From NCBI RefSeq assembly GCF_009756665.1, contig NZ_CP037953.1, forward strand, positions 2,046,001-2,110,000: a DNA stretch of 64,000 nt, in the 5' to 3' direction. This DNA comes from Permianibacter aggregans (GTDB lineage: Bacteria; Pseudomonadota; Gammaproteobacteria; Enterobacterales; Permianibacteraceae). The notes under the pieces are model-generated. The model worked only from the letters and a program-made list of their open reading frames with translations, ran no database searches and was not told the origin of the DNA. The translations under genes were made by a program, and so were the position numbers. Of the stretch, positions 35,791-45,038 are shown one piece after another (the first letter of the stretch is position 1; the number at the start of each line of letters is the position of its first letter).

Positions 35791-36327
35791 TTAACTACAG
35801 CCGTGCAAAATGTAAGGCCTGACCCTGCGCTCTGCACTTTCTACGACGCCAGTGATAGACTTAAGTATTTCCCAGTCGAATTTGAATTCAAACTCGTTGA
35901 TCGAAACGTATCTTGAAGACTGGCTTCTCGATTGGAATGGCACTTTGTCAATGCTTGACTTGTCGATTGACTTTAGCAGCTCTGGATCTGAGATATTCAA
36001 AGCGACTTTTAGGCCGAAGTATTTTTCTATTTTAATTGACTCTATCAAATGGCGTGCGTGACCAAAGGTAAAACAGATCACTCTTTCTTCAACTAACAAA
36101 GCCAGCACGGCTTGCGGATTCTCGCTTTTGAAGTCCGCGACATTGATTCCATCAACAGCCTCGAATAGATCTATCCATTTTGGTTGTGATTGACTTTTCC
36201 GCCAGAACAAATGAGCGGTGTGCTCATCAATCTGAAATCGAACACTTCTTATGTCTGGTTTATTAGATATCGCATCAGCAATTCTTACTTCCTCTTTGAG
36301 AAGTACAGCACTTATTTTCAATTTCAT
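35791..36327 (-). pseudogene. Truncated TIGR04141/DUF6119-like gene
   Basis: The start at 36327 (MKLKISAVLLKEEV, AGG eight bases upstream) leads into residues resembling the sporadically distributed TIGR04141 family: FTFGHARHLI, EKYFGLKVALNISD, LLKSIDKSSIDK, RSQSSRYVSINEFEFKFD and ILKSITGV. Family members are usually about 500 residues or more, but this frame ends after 178. The last residues (about RRVRPYILHGCS) are encoded by the TGTAAGGCCTGA repeat, which has cut the gene. The family is often found among mobile and defence genes; its function is unknown to me. Likely a remnant. Confidence 0.65.
35811..35832. repeat. Dispersed repeat, TGTAAGGCCTGA family, copy 4
   Basis: The core tgtaaggcctgaccctgcgc is preceded by gtgcaaaa. 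It truncates the TIGR04141-like gene, so at least one copy marks a recombination or insertion end-point. Confidence 0.75.
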
Positions 36328-36461
36328 TGCTGGACCTATTTGCACGCAAGTATGTCACTACTAAACGGTGATTTTGTAAGGGGGAAGAGGTCCTTCACAC
36401 TCACGAAAAACCGCTACTTAATGTAAGCAACGAATAACGTGGTGAAGGCGTGATAACGGAG

Positions 36462-37997
36462 TTAGAGCTCTTTTCTCCCAGAGTTCGCTAGCATAACCGG
36501 CACACACCCCACCCCATTAAACTCTCGAAAAAACTCCTTCATCACAAACTCCTTCCCTTCACTTTCCATTTGCTCCGCTTTCTGCGCCAGCAACCGTTCA
36601 ATCAAATATTTACCCACCACATAACTCGTGCCATAACCCGGCTGTCGCAAATACAAATGCTGCTCAAACTTGAGCAAATGCGGTTCGGTTTTCATCCAGC
36701 CGCGTGGCGTCCATTTGACGTGCACTTGGCTGGCTTCTTCCATGGTCATTTCATTGGCGTGGGCGTAGAGCGAGCCGAGGCCTCGTGCGGCGCGTTGCGC
36801 GAGCATAATCCACACGATTTCGCGGGAACGCGGGCTGTCGTCGTAAAGGCCCATGTGCATGAACATTTCTTCTACGCCGGTGGCGATGCCCTCATTCTTG
36901 CTGTCCCAGATGTTGTAGAGCAACGGGCCACGGCGGATGGGGCTTGGGTGTGGCTCGTCGCGCATTTGGGCGAGATCGAACCAGTGATACCAGTGGCAGT
37001 ATTGGCCGCGTGGGTCGTAGTGGCGGCAAATGTCGAAGAAGTTGCGTTTGGCTTCGGGCACAAAGTCGAGCAGGTGTTCGCGTAAGGCGGGCTCCATGTT
37101 CGGTTTGATCGGCATGACTTCTTTTTCAGCCAAAAAGCGCATCAGTTGCGTGGCGGCTTTGTCGGCCATCGCGGCGTATTCTTCTGGCGTGCTCGCGGCT
37201 TTGAGTGGTGGCAGGTGTTGATTGCGCCGCTCTTCCAGTTTCAAATTCGCCCAGGCGCGGTCGAGTTCGCGTTGCAATAAATCCACTTCTTGTTGCCAGG
37301 TGAACGGCAGCAGGTGCACGTGTTGTTGTGACCAAGTGTAATTTTCTTTGCCGACGCCAGAGGGGCCGGTTTTGTTTGGTGCCTGTTTTTCCAGCCAGTG
37401 AATGAAGTGCTGGTTGGCGGTGATGGCGGCGTCGATGGTTTGGGTAAGTTGAGCGTGTTCGCTGGTTTTGTTTTTTAGCCAAAGCAAATCTTGGTGCTGC
37501 TGATGAAAGTTGCCGATGCCGGCCAGCCATAAATCGCGGGCGTTGCCGGTGAGGTTTTGTTCGGCTTGCTTTAATAGTGGGGGAAAAACGCGTAAGGCTT
37601 TTCCCAGCTTTTCGGCGTCCGGTTTGCTTAGCGGAAAGCGGTATTGCCACACTTCGATGATGGCGTGGTTGCATGGGCCTTCGTGGTCGGGCACATCGGA
37701 TTGCTCCATCCACAGGGTTTGGTAGAAGGCCGGGTCTCTAACCCATGGCTTGAGCACGCGATGGTTAAAGTCGTAGCCGTTCATTTCGGCTTGCACGATT
37801 TGCCAGTCGATGTGTTCATCGCGGCTCATCGTTTCGGTGTTGATGGCGTGCAGGCGCTTTTGCAGGCGCTCGAATTCGCTGTGGCGTTTTTCGAATTGGC
37901 TGGCGGTGTAGTCCGGGGCACCGGCGATGGACGGCGGGTGCTCGAAGGCGCGCCATTCGTGGAAAAGTTCGACGAGTTGCTGATAGCTGCTGCTCAT
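36462..37997 (-). CDS. DUF885 family protein
   Basis: The 511-residue protein resembles the DUF885 family (alpha-helical, related in fold to metallocarboxypeptidases). Key stretches are EHIDWQIVQAEMNGYDF near the start, then SKNEGIATGVEEMFMHMGLY and RQPGYGTSYVVGKYLIERLL near the end. The helix that carries HExxH-like residues in peptidases reads GVEEMFMHMG here. No signal peptide, so it is probably cytoplasmic. A tail-to-head REP region follows upstream. The specific substrate is unknown. Confidence 0.7.
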   Translation of the reverse strand: MSSSYQQLVELFHEWRAFEHPPSIAGAPDYTASQFEKRHSEFERLQKRLHAINTETMSRDEHIDWQIVQAEMNGYDFNHRVLKPWVRDPAFYQTLWMEQSDVPDHEGPCNHAIIEVWQYRFPLSKPDAEKLGKALRVFPPLLKQAEQNLTGNARDLWLAGIGNFHQQHQDLLWLKNKTSEHAQLTQTIDAAITANQHFIHWLEKQAPNKTGPSGVGKENYTWSQQHVHLLPFTWQQEVDLLQRELDRAWANLKLEERRNQHLPPLKAASTPEEYAAMADKAATQLMRFLAEKEVMPIKPNMEPALREHLLDFVPEAKRNFFDICRHYDPRGQYCHWYHWFDLAQMRDEPHPSPIRRGPLLYNIWDSKNEGIATGVEEMFMHMGLYDDSPRSREIVWIMLAQRAARGLGSLYAHANEMTMEEASQVHVKWTPRGWMKTEPHLLKFEQHLYLRQPGYGTSYVVGKYLIERLLAQKAEQMESEGKEFVMKEFFREFNGVGCVPVMLANSGRKEL

Positions 37998-38270
37998 GGC
38001 TGGCTCCGTATGTTGGGGCGGGACATGAGCCTAACCGAGGTGCGCGAGAGGCATATAGAGGAAAATCCTTGTTCCAGTACAACCGAGGGCTGGAATGGAA
38101 AAGTAGCTCGGGTTTTACGAGTGTGCAAGTTGCGCTGCGCAATGTGCGCCCAATCTGATACGGAACTGAGTTACCTGTGCGGTTTGTTTGCCTGGAGCAG
38201 CGCGGTGCTTGGTGCACGGCGGCGGCAGAATAGGGTTAGGCGGAAGTGAGAGAGGCGAGATTCCCCCTCT

Positions 38271-38345
38271 CTCACGGGGGGAGAGGGAGCTGGCCGCTTG
38301 CGGTTCTGGGGAAGTTTGATTTCGAGGTTAGTTTTGGCGAAAGGG
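38271..38345. repeat. Intergenic direct repeat, copy A
   Basis: This is about 75 bp, almost identical to 38461-38533, and includes ggccgcttgcggttctgggg and a gagaggg palindrome arm. Confidence 0.8.
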
Positions 38346-38460
38346 TTAATCCCTCATCCCAACGTTCATGTGCATCATCTGACTCACAGGGATATGGGGA
38401 ATGCCGTAAAACGTCTGGAACATTTGCGGCCCTGACACACCCCCTCTCCCCAACCCTCTC

Positions 38461-38533
38461 CCACGTGGGGAGAGGGAGTTGGCCGCTTGCGGTTCTGGGG
38501 GAGTTTGATTTCGAGGTTAGTGTTGGTGAAAGG
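38461..38533. repeat. Intergenic direct repeat, copy B
   Basis: The second copy has the fuller palindrome: ccctctccc ... cacgtggggagaggg. It is followed by the same unique tail as copy A. Confidence 0.8.
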
Positions 38534-38602
38534 AGTAAGAGCGTCGCTCTCGCATAAGCGGTTGTGGTTTCCCGGCGTTTTGGAGAATGCACAGACCGCT
38601 TT

Positions 38603-39577
38603 TTATTGCGCGACCATCTCCACCCGACGGTTCTTGGCGCGTCCGGCTTCGTTTGTATTGCTGGCGACCGGCGCGATGTTGGCGGAGCCTTTGGCTTGCA
38701 AACGGTTGGCAGCGATTTGATGTTGTTTGACGAGTGCGTTGACGACCGCTTCAGCGCGGCGTTGTGACAGCGTTTGGTTGAGCTCGAATTTACCTTGATT
38801 ATCGGTGTGGCCGACGATGAATACGTTCAAGCTCGGTTGCTCTTTCAGTAGCTTGGCCATTTGCTCGAGCTGGGCGTTGCTTTCGGGTTTTAGCTCCGCT
38901 TTACCGGTGTCGAAATAAATGCCATAGAGCGCGATTTTGCCTTCGGCTTCGATGCCGCTTTTCATCGCGGCGCTGTTGATCAGCACTTTGCCGGTTTCCA
39001 TGGCTTTGGGTTCGAGAATTTGAATGGCGACAGCCGCTTGCGTTTCGCTTTGTTGAAAGTTTTGCGCCGTTAACACGGAGATATGCCAATCACTGTCGGC
39101 TTTTTTCAGCACCGCATACGTGTAAAGGCCATCACGCCAAAATGGGCCGACATCGGACGCCCACATTCCCTGAAACTTCATGTCGCCGTAATGTTTGCGC
39201 CAGTGTTTGCTTGGCTCCCACCAGGCGTCTTTGCCATCGACCGAGGTTTTGATTTCAGCGCCGGCATTCTTCAGTGCCAGTTCGTAATTGCGGTGTACTT
39301 CCAGTGGCGACTTGCCTTTTGGCGCGAGGTACAACAGCTTGGTCAGTTGCCCTTCGACAGTAACCGGCTTGTCCATTTCCAGTTCTTTTTTCGGCGCATC
39401 GGCTTTGGCGAGATAAAACGTACCAACGGCGAAATCCTGTTGTTGGTAACCGTCGAGTTGTGAGCCCTGATAGCGGCTGAGCAGTGGATGATCTTTACCA
39501 CCGGCGACATCGGCAGCGTGAACGACTGAAACACTAAGAGCGATGGCGGTGCTGAGAGCGGCGATAACGCGGCGCAT
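38603..39577 (-). CDS. OmpA-family outer-membrane/peptidoglycan-associated protein
   Basis: The 324-residue protein has a signal peptide (to about VVHAADV). An N-terminal domain of about 190 residues (GGKDHPLLSRYQGSQ, DGKDAWWEP) follows that I cannot place. The C-terminal OmpA domain at about 215-324 has IYFDTGKAELKPES, NVFIVGHTDNQG, NQTLSQRRAEAVVNALV and NRRVEMV. It should bind peptidoglycan non-covalently in the periplasm. No beta-barrel region is obvious. It is a single gene between repeat-rich gaps. Confidence 0.85.
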   Translation of the reverse strand: MRRVIAALSTAIALSVSVVHAADVAGGKDHPLLSRYQGSQLDGYQQQDFAVGTFYLAKADAPKKELEMDKPVTVEGQLTKLLYLAPKGKSPLEVHRNYELALKNAGAEIKTSVDGKDAWWEPSKHWRKHYGDMKFQGMWASDVGPFWRDGLYTYAVLKKADSDWHISVLTAQNFQQSETQAAVAIQILEPKAMETGKVLINSAAMKSGIEAEGKIALYGIYFDTGKAELKPESNAQLEQMAKLLKEQPSLNVFIVGHTDNQGKFELNQTLSQRRAEAVVNALVKQHQIAANRLQAKGSANIAPVASNTNEAGRAKNRRVEMVAQ

Positions 39578-40031
39578 GAGTTGACTCCTTTCTGAAGGTT
39601 TCCTTGGCTTGCCGTTTTACGGTGTAAGGCATCGCACTGGATTGCCGCGGCAAGCATAGAGTGCCAGTTTCGCGCTTGTTGCGGCGTTTGTCGCAAACAC
39701 GGGCTTTTCAGTGGAGTATGCACGATGCGTGTGACAGCATGTAGCGCGTCCTTGCACCTCGCCGTTGCCAAAAAATGACGCAATAAAAAGCCCTGAGTCA
39801 TAGCTCATGTCGATCGGTTAAGTACACGCTTTGTCACTCCCGCGTAGGCGGGAGTCCAGTTAATAAGCCTTAATTTTCTGGATTCCCGCCTACGCGGGAA
39901 TGACAAACGCGTTGTTTGGTTTGAGAAACCGCTCTTAACTGACTGGCATTGGAGTGATGGCTGGCGTTTTTTTTGGCGCACCAGCCACGGCCCGAAAGTT
40001 TCGGGTAACTGAATCGATTATTGATTGAAAC
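39578..40031. other. Intergenic with a 78-bp palindromic element
   Basis: No gene is supported in these 454 bp. The main feature is the large palindrome at 39830-39907. The right part should carry the end of the MDR transcript. Confidence 0.55.
39830..39907. repeat. Large REP/MITE-like palindrome
   Basis: The left arm TTTGTCACTCCCGCGTAGGC continues to GGGAGTCCAG. The right arm is its inverse with a few changes (CTGGATTCCCGCCTACGCGG then GAATGACAAA). About 18 bp separate the arms. This type of intergenic palindrome is common in proteobacteria. It could fold as a terminator for the MDR gene. Confidence 0.75.
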
Positions 40032-41099
40032 TCAGTACAAGGTGATGACCACTTTGCCGATGTGCTCGCCGCTGGCGAGGTAGCGGTAGGCCTGTTTCGC
40101 TTCACTGAACGGAAAGGTTTTGTCGAGCACCGGTTGTATCGCGTGCTGGCTGACAAACTCGGCGAGTTGCGCCAGTTGTGCGCGGCTGCCAACCATAATG
40201 CCGACCAGCTTTTTGCCGGCGCTTAATGCCAGCGGTGCCAGCTCGCCACCAAAGCCACCGCTGACACCGCCAATCAGCGCGACGGTGCCGCCCATTTGAA
40301 TGCTGTCGATCGCCTGGTTCAGCGTGTTTTTGCCACCGACATCGAGCACCAGCTTTACGCCCAGGCCGTCCGTATGGCGCAGCACTTCCTTGGACCATTC
40401 CGGTGTGTCGCGGTAATTGATGCCGACTTCAGCGCCCTGGCGTTTGGCCCATGCCAGTTTGTGGTCTTGCGATGAGGTGATGAACACCTTCAGCCCCGCC
40501 GCTTTGGCGAGCTGCAGCGCCCACACCGACACGCCACCGGTGCCGAGCAGAACCACCGTGTCGCCGGCTTGTGCCTGGCCTTCGGTGAGCAGCGCGTTCC
40601 AGGCGGTAAGGCCGGCGCAGGGCAGCGTCGCGGCTTGCTCGAAACTCAGGTGCTCGGGTATGCGCACCAACGCGTGCTCGTTTGCGTGCGCGACGTCGCG
40701 CAGCAGGCCGTCGATGCTGCCTCCGAAGGCGCGTTGAATTTTGCTCGGCTCGGCGATGCCATCGACCCAGTCTGGAAAAAAACTCAGCATCACGCGATCG
40801 CCCGGTTGCCACTGCTTAACCTTGCTGCCAACGGCAATCACCTCGCCGGCGCCATCGGAAACCGGAATTACCGGCTCGCCGGGCTTTGAGCCATCACCGG
40901 CGATCAGCAGATCGCGATGGTTTAGCGACACAGCGCGAATGCGCACTTGCACCTCATGCTCAGCCAGCGGCGGTAATGCGGCGCTGAATTGGCCTAGCGA
41001 CTCGATGCCGCCGTCTCGACGAAGACGATAGCCGTGATAAGTGCTGGCCGCCTGGTTGGCTTGGGTATACGGGGTCAGTTTTAGGGCGGGTGCGTTCAT
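40032..41099 (-). CDS. Zinc-free MDR oxidoreductase (quinone oxidoreductase-like)
   Basis: The 355-residue protein has the medium-chain dehydrogenase fold. The N-terminal GroES-like part includes VSLNHRDLLIA and PVSDGAGEVIAVG. The NAD(P)-binding Rossmann motif is VVLLGTGGVSVWALQLAKAAG, and GGVSGGFGGEL comes later. The cysteine/histidine set that binds catalytic zinc is missing: DLLIAGD replaces C-x-x-D. A zinc-independent quinone oxidoreductase or enoyl reductase is therefore likely. It is divergent from a LysR regulator with 115 bp between the starts, the usual arrangement for LysR control. Confidence 0.82.
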   Translation of the reverse strand: MNAPALKLTPYTQANQAASTYHGYRLRRDGGIESLGQFSAALPPLAEHEVQVRIRAVSLNHRDLLIAGDGSKPGEPVIPVSDGAGEVIAVGSKVKQWQPGDRVMLSFFPDWVDGIAEPSKIQRAFGGSIDGLLRDVAHANEHALVRIPEHLSFEQAATLPCAGLTAWNALLTEGQAQAGDTVVLLGTGGVSVWALQLAKAAGLKVFITSSQDHKLAWAKRQGAEVGINYRDTPEWSKEVLRHTDGLGVKLVLDVGGKNTLNQAIDSIQMGGTVALIGGVSGGFGGELAPLALSAGKKLVGIMVGSRAQLAQLAEFVSQHAIQPVLDKTFPFSEAKQAYRYLASGEHIGKVVITLY

Positions 41100-41192
41100 C
41101 TAAAGCTCCTTGGCGATGCGTGAATTACATTACGATGGCCTTATGCTAACTGCGCCCGTAGTTCGCCAATGATGTATTATCAGCGTCATTAA

Positions 41193-41209
41193 GGTTCCAA
41201 TTTGGCACC
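41193..41209. promoter_or_regulatory. Candidate LysR operator between MDR and lysR
   Basis: The near-palindrome GGTTCCAATTTGGCACC lies six bases before the LysR start in the divergent intergenic region. LysR proteins bind T-N11-A type dyads, and TCCAATTTGG-type centres are compatible. No footprint data, so this is only a candidate. Confidence 0.35.
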
Positions 41210-41214
41210 AATCA

Positions 41215-42135
41215 ATGATTGAAGAGCGTTTGCAGGGCGTGGCGGTGTTCGTCGAGGCGGCTGAAGCCGGCAGCTTTGCGCTGGCGGCCAGCCGCTTGCG
41301 GGTGACCCGTTCGGCAGTAGCCAAACGCATCGCCAGGCTGGAGCAGCGCTTGGGCGCGCGCCTGTTCCACCGCACCACGCGCCAGCAAACGCTGACCGAA
41401 GAAGGTCAGGCCTATTACGAATACTGCAAACGGGCATTGAGCGAACTGGAAACAGCGGAAGCCAGCTTGGACCAAACCGGGCGCGACCCGATGGGCCGGC
41501 TGCGCGTCAGCGCCCCCAGCCTGCTTGGCCAGCGCTATGTGGCGCCGATACTGTTGCGGATGGCGCATCGTTTTCCGAAGCTCGATTTGCAACTGTGGCT
41601 GACCGATCAGCGCGTCGATTTGCTGGCCGAGAACTTCGATTTGGCGGTGCGCATCGGGCCGCTACCCGACAGCAGTAGTCTGGCCGCGCGCAAGCTCGGT
41701 ACCCAGGTGTTTCAGATCTATGCGTCACCCGCCTATTTACAACAGCATGGCGTGCCGCAAACAGCTGGTGAATTTGCCAGCCATACGGCGATTGCCTATG
41801 CCGGTACCGGTCCCGATCCGGTGTGGGAAATGCTCGATGACCGTGGCACGCGCCATGAGCTCAACGTAAAACGCCGATTTCGTTTCAATGACATGCAGGC
41901 GATTTGCGATGCGGCGGTCGCCGGCTTGGGCTTGGCGCGTTTGCCAAGTTGGCTGGCGACGCCTTATCTTCCGCGTCGGCAATTACAGGTTTTGCCAGCG
42001 CGCACCCCAGTGGCGGCCGATGTCCATGCGGTGTGGCCGGCGACACGATTTTTGCCGATGAAAACGCGGGTGGCGATTGATGCCTTGGTAGCGGAGTTGT
42101 CTAAGGTATTGCAGGGCGTAAATCCAACCACGTAG
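41215..42135 (+). CDS. LysR-family transcriptional regulator
   Basis: The N-terminus holds the LysR helix-turn-helix (FVEAAEAGSFALAASRLRVT, RSAVAKRIARLEQRLGARLF, then HRTTRQQTLTEEGQAYY). The effector domain has the usual RLRVSAPSLLGQRYV and IYASPAYLQQHG stretches. It resembles the DsdC/AaeR-type subgroup that controls adjacent dehydrogenases. It is divergent from the MDR oxidoreductase, its probable target. The effector is unknown. Confidence 0.88.
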   Translation: MIEERLQGVAVFVEAAEAGSFALAASRLRVTRSAVAKRIARLEQRLGARLFHRTTRQQTLTEEGQAYYEYCKRALSELETAEASLDQTGRDPMGRLRVSAPSLLGQRYVAPILLRMAHRFPKLDLQLWLTDQRVDLLAENFDLAVRIGPLPDSSSLAARKLGTQVFQIYASPAYLQQHGVPQTAGEFASHTAIAYAGTGPDPVWEMLDDRGTRHELNVKRRFRFNDMQAICDAAVAGLGLARLPSWLATPYLPRRQLQVLPARTPVAADVHAVWPATRFLPMKTRVAIDALVAELSKVLQGVNPTT

Positions 42136-42180
42136 TAACCAACACGTGAATGAGCAACACCATATAAAAGGACCAAAGTC

Positions 42181-42708
42181 GTGCGCACATTGCCAGAAAA
42201 GTACTTGAGTGAAATTGCCATTCCGAAAGACGTTTACGACATTGATTTGGTCGTGCTCGATCGCTATCAGGGATTTTCAGCTGAACTACTTCGGTTGGCC
42301 TTGCTCGGCCTGGCCGGTTACGGTTTTCTGATCGGCAATATTGTGTTCAAGATGCAAACCAAAGATGGTGCGCTTCCCTATCTGAACGCATTTATCGGTT
42401 CCTGGCCGCTGTTGGCAGTTGGTGCGCTGAGCTTGGCACTGGCGGCGATGATGGCGCTTGGCCATCGCTATTTTTCCACCGACTCTTTGACGCATCAGGT
42501 GCGCCGATTGCGTTTGCGCAAGCGGCTGGAAGAGTTGAAACACAAACCGGAAGAGCGTGAACGGCTGGAGCAAATCATTGCTCATGAATCACAAAGCCTG
42601 ATGAGTGACTTGAACCGCTGTCGCTGGTTGTTGTTGGGCGCCAGTATTTCACTGCTTGTTGGTGCCGCTGGCGTGGCGTTGTCGTTTGCGCTGACGCTTG
42701 CTGCATAA
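42181..42708 (+). CDS. Hypothetical membrane protein
   Basis: The 175-residue protein starts at GTG. It has three hydrophobic segments (ALLGLAGYGFLIGNIVF, LLAVGALSLALAAMMALG and WLLLGASISLLVGAAGVALSFAL). A charged helical segment rich in K, R and E (RRLRLRKRLEELKHKPEERE) joins the second and third. I recognise no family. It follows lysR by 45 bp in the same direction and could share its transcript. Confidence 0.6.
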   Translation: MRTLPEKYLSEIAIPKDVYDIDLVVLDRYQGFSAELLRLALLGLAGYGFLIGNIVFKMQTKDGALPYLNAFIGSWPLLAVGALSLALAAMMALGHRYFSTDSLTHQVRRLRLRKRLEELKHKPEERERLEQIIAHESQSLMSDLNRCRWLLLGASISLLVGAAGVALSFALTLAA

Positions 42709-43309
42709 ATTAGACCGTGCGTGGTGTAATCGTTGTCACCAGACACGGCCATTTACTTGTACAGGCACAGCCCGTGTTCTCGCTACCTCACACTAAGCGA
42801 GCGTGAAAATGTGGGGCGTGGTCGCAGTCTTTGTGCGACCGATTGCCCATATCCGGCAATTGATCCTGGGCGTTTGTTGTTTGTGATGTAGTGATCTGCG
42901 TATAGTCGCCGGCCTCAAAACACCGGAGAAATCTGTGCTGGCAATGGCAGCGATATCCACTCCACGCGCCAATTGCGACTTTCGCCTTTCTTGTTGATGA
43001 GAAGCATAGCGCTGTTGCCTCATTGCAATGTGAATCCGGTGACCAATGAATGCGGCCAAGACAAACACATCGATGCTGTTACCCGCACTCTAGAAAGTGA
43101 TGGCCTGGCCACAACGACGGGTGAGGCGGTGCCGAGCCGGTTTTGGCCAGCATTTTTTTGCATCGCAATGTTACTGATGCGTGACGCTTTTTTTGGCCGT
43201 CGCCGGTATCTGCGTATGCCGTTTCAATACAAATGATTTGTCTTCCCTTGTTGTGAGTTGCAACGGCCGGTTACCCGGCCATTTTTTTGCCATGTTTTTC
43301 TGTAGCGTG
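42709..43309. other. 601-bp intergenic region, no supported gene
   Basis: A perfect 7-bp hairpin GGTCGCA-gtctttg-TGCGACC lies near 42818-42843. Frames of 87-91 codons on both strands have neither family features nor ribosome-binding sites. The region is bounded by the ends of two genes transcribed toward it. Confidence 0.4.
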
Positions 43310-44395
43310 TCAAAAACCCGCGCAATACTCGACTCGATTACGTCCGGATATTTTTGCCCGATATAACGCAACATCGGCCATATTGACCAGGGCCGAATAA
43401 TCTCTAAGGTGCTGAGCGACCGTGCATGCCACACCAATACTGATGCTTAGCGGATGGCTGTTAACCACATCCTGATCACCTCCGCTCAATGCGGCAACCT
43501 TGCGGCGTATGGTTTCAGCTAACGCGGTTGCCTGGGTTTCATTACAGCCAGGCAAAATGACGGCGAACTCTTCGCCCCCGTACCTGGCGGCTAGCATGCG
43601 TGGTGATGGCAATTCGCTTTTGATGGCACTGGCAATGCGGCGCAGACATTGGTCGCCATGCAGATGACCAAATTGATCATTGAGCTGTTTGAAATGGTCG
43701 ATGTCAATCAGCAGAACACTGAGTGGCACATGGGTTTTGCTGCATTCTTGCCATTGGCGGAACAACACCTCATCAAAAGCGCGGCGATTGGCCACCTGCG
43801 TCAGGTAATCGGTGCGCGCCAGTTGGCGCAATTCGTCGTGCTCTTTTTTGTAGGCACTCAGATCTCGCATGATGCAAACCAGCAATGGGCGTTCCGCCGG
43901 AATGATCGACAGCGATATATCCACATCGACCATCAGGCCGTCCTGACGGCGCAGCATGATTTCTTTTGGTGAGTGTTCGTGAATGCGCTCGGCCAGGTCC
44001 TTTGCCGACGACTGCGCAAATAACTCGCTGTACTCGAACGAGAATGGCGGCTCCAAATAGTCGGCCCAACTTTTTCCAAGCATGGCGTCACGATTCTCAC
44101 CAAACAATTGCTCACCAAACGGGTTCACCAATTGGATACGACCGTGTTGGTCGAGTAACAAGATTGCCTCCGACACATGGTTCAGCACCACGCGCAGGCT
44201 TTCTTCCTGAGCTGTGCCAAACATCCAGTGTTGACGGACCAAGGGGTCAGGTTGTCGCGCGCTGCTTGATGGTTCGGAGGAGCTGGGGTAGGCCGAAACC
44301 GGCTGGCAGCGTTGACGAAGGGCAGACATTTCCATTTCTGAAGTCTCCGTGGAATGGGTAACGGGCAGCCGAAACCACCGCAACAACGCCTTCAT
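43310..44395 (-). CDS. Diguanylate cyclase with PAS domain
   Basis: A PAS domain covers about residues 66-185 (HVSEAILLLDQHGRIQLVNP and LLVCIMRDLSAYKKEH). The GGDEF domain covers about 190-355, with DYLTQVANRRAFDE, LLIDIDHFKQLNDQFGH and active-site GGEEF at 273-277. The product should be cyclic di-GMP. The product-inhibition RxxD site is absent upstream of GGEEF. No membrane segment, so it is a soluble sensor. Its start codon overlaps the stop of the XRE gene (ATGA), so the regulator and cyclase are translationally coupled. Confidence 0.9.
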   Translation of the reverse strand: MKALLRWFRLPVTHSTETSEMEMSALRQRCQPVSAYPSSSEPSSSARQPDPLVRQHWMFGTAQEESLRVVLNHVSEAILLLDQHGRIQLVNPFGEQLFGENRDAMLGKSWADYLEPPFSFEYSELFAQSSAKDLAERIHEHSPKEIMLRRQDGLMVDVDISLSIIPAERPLLVCIMRDLSAYKKEHDELRQLARTDYLTQVANRRAFDEVLFRQWQECSKTHVPLSVLLIDIDHFKQLNDQFGHLHGDQCLRRIASAIKSELPSPRMLAARYGGEEFAVILPGCNETQATALAETIRRKVAALSGGDQDVVNSHPLSISIGVACTVAQHLRDYSALVNMADVALYRAKISGRNRVEYCAGF

Positions 44396-44709
44396 GGGAA
44401 CAGGCGCTCAACCGTTACCGAGAAAAAACGAGCCAGACCGCGCGCGGTACGGAAGATCACTGGCTTGCCCGCTTCGGCGCGCTTGACCGAAGCCACCGAG
44501 ATGCTGATGCCCCGCTGCCGGCATTCGTCAGCCAACTCCTCTTGACTCAAGCATTGTTGGTGACGCAGCAGTCGTAGCGTGTCGACATTCAGCACCAAGC
44601 GCCCGGCGCGGACGGTCGGGGCAGAATAAGGTTGGCCGGTCCATGGCCGTTGGGAAACCTCAGCCGTTTCCGGCATATGTTCGCTGCGTGTTGATTGAAA
44701 TTCGCTCAT
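44392..44709 (-). CDS. XRE-type helix-turn-helix regulator coupled to diguanylate cyclase
   Basis: The 105-residue protein has an N-terminal tag-like segment (QPYSAPTVRAGRLVLNVDTL) followed by an XRE/Cro helix-turn-helix (CLSQEELADECRQRG, ISVASVKRAEAG). Its stop codon overlaps the cyclase start. A paralogue lacking the helix-turn-helix lies at 45083-45400, and both genes have a similar block about 80-110 bp upstream. It may control its own operon through that shared block, which is an inference. Confidence 0.72.
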   Translation of the reverse strand: MSEFQSTRSEHMPETAEVSQRPWTGQPYSAPTVRAGRLVLNVDTLRLLRHQQCLSQEELADECRQRGISISVASVKRAEAGKPVIFRTARGLARFFSVTVERLFP

Positions 44710-44774
44710 CGTTCTCCCCTTGGTTCGCCGTTCCGATTGGCGACGCGTTGACTATGGAGTGAACGATAAGAGAG

Positions 44775-44820
44775 CCGGACAATTTTCGCCTTCCGGTAAC
44801 CTTACGACGATTAACTAATT
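44775..44820 (-). promoter_or_regulatory. Conserved upstream block, copy 1 (XRE-cyclase operon)
   Basis: The plus strand reads cgccttccggtaaccttacg here. It aligns with gcctttcggtaagcttacga at 45482-45502, with further matches on the left side (aacgataag, ccgga). Both copies lie at similar distances upstream of the paralogous genes. It is likely a shared promoter/operator. Confidence 0.55.
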
Positions 44821-45038
44821 GTTTTTATTTAGATTTTAATAGTTGAGACTGGCATCATGCACGGATCAGCTAGCGCTGATTTACGGTGCAGATAAGGGTC
44901 AGATGCCGTGCAGTTTGGTAGATTGGGTTGAGCGAAGCGGTGCCCCACACCCCTATTCAAAAGCGCCGGACCTCGCCATACACGTTGCGCTTATCAGCCC
45001 AACCTACATAAAGCCGCACGTCTCCGACGCGCAGATCC

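Larger units (their letters stand above)
37998..38602. other. Intergenic with tandem REP-like elements
   Basis: This 605-bp gap contains no supported gene. It holds two copies of a repeat built of a ccctctc/gagaggg palindrome plus the segment ggccgcttgcggttctggg and gagtttgatttcgaggttag: copy A at about 38271-38345, copy B at about 38461-38533. Open frames across it are repeat artefacts. Confidence 0.65.

Noticed and set aside
33243-35832. Possible CRISPR or integron array, because of regularly placed repeats
   Set aside because: Only four short cores at irregular distances, no uniform spacers, no cas or integrase gene, and no attC consensus that I recognise.
38246-38592. Frames of about 100 codons on both strands in the repeat region
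   Set aside because: They translate direct repeats and REP palindromes and have no start signals.
42793-43236. Overlapping 91- and 87-codon frames on opposite strands
   Set aside because: Neither has a ribosome-binding site or recognisable domain; the gap is better read as intergenic.
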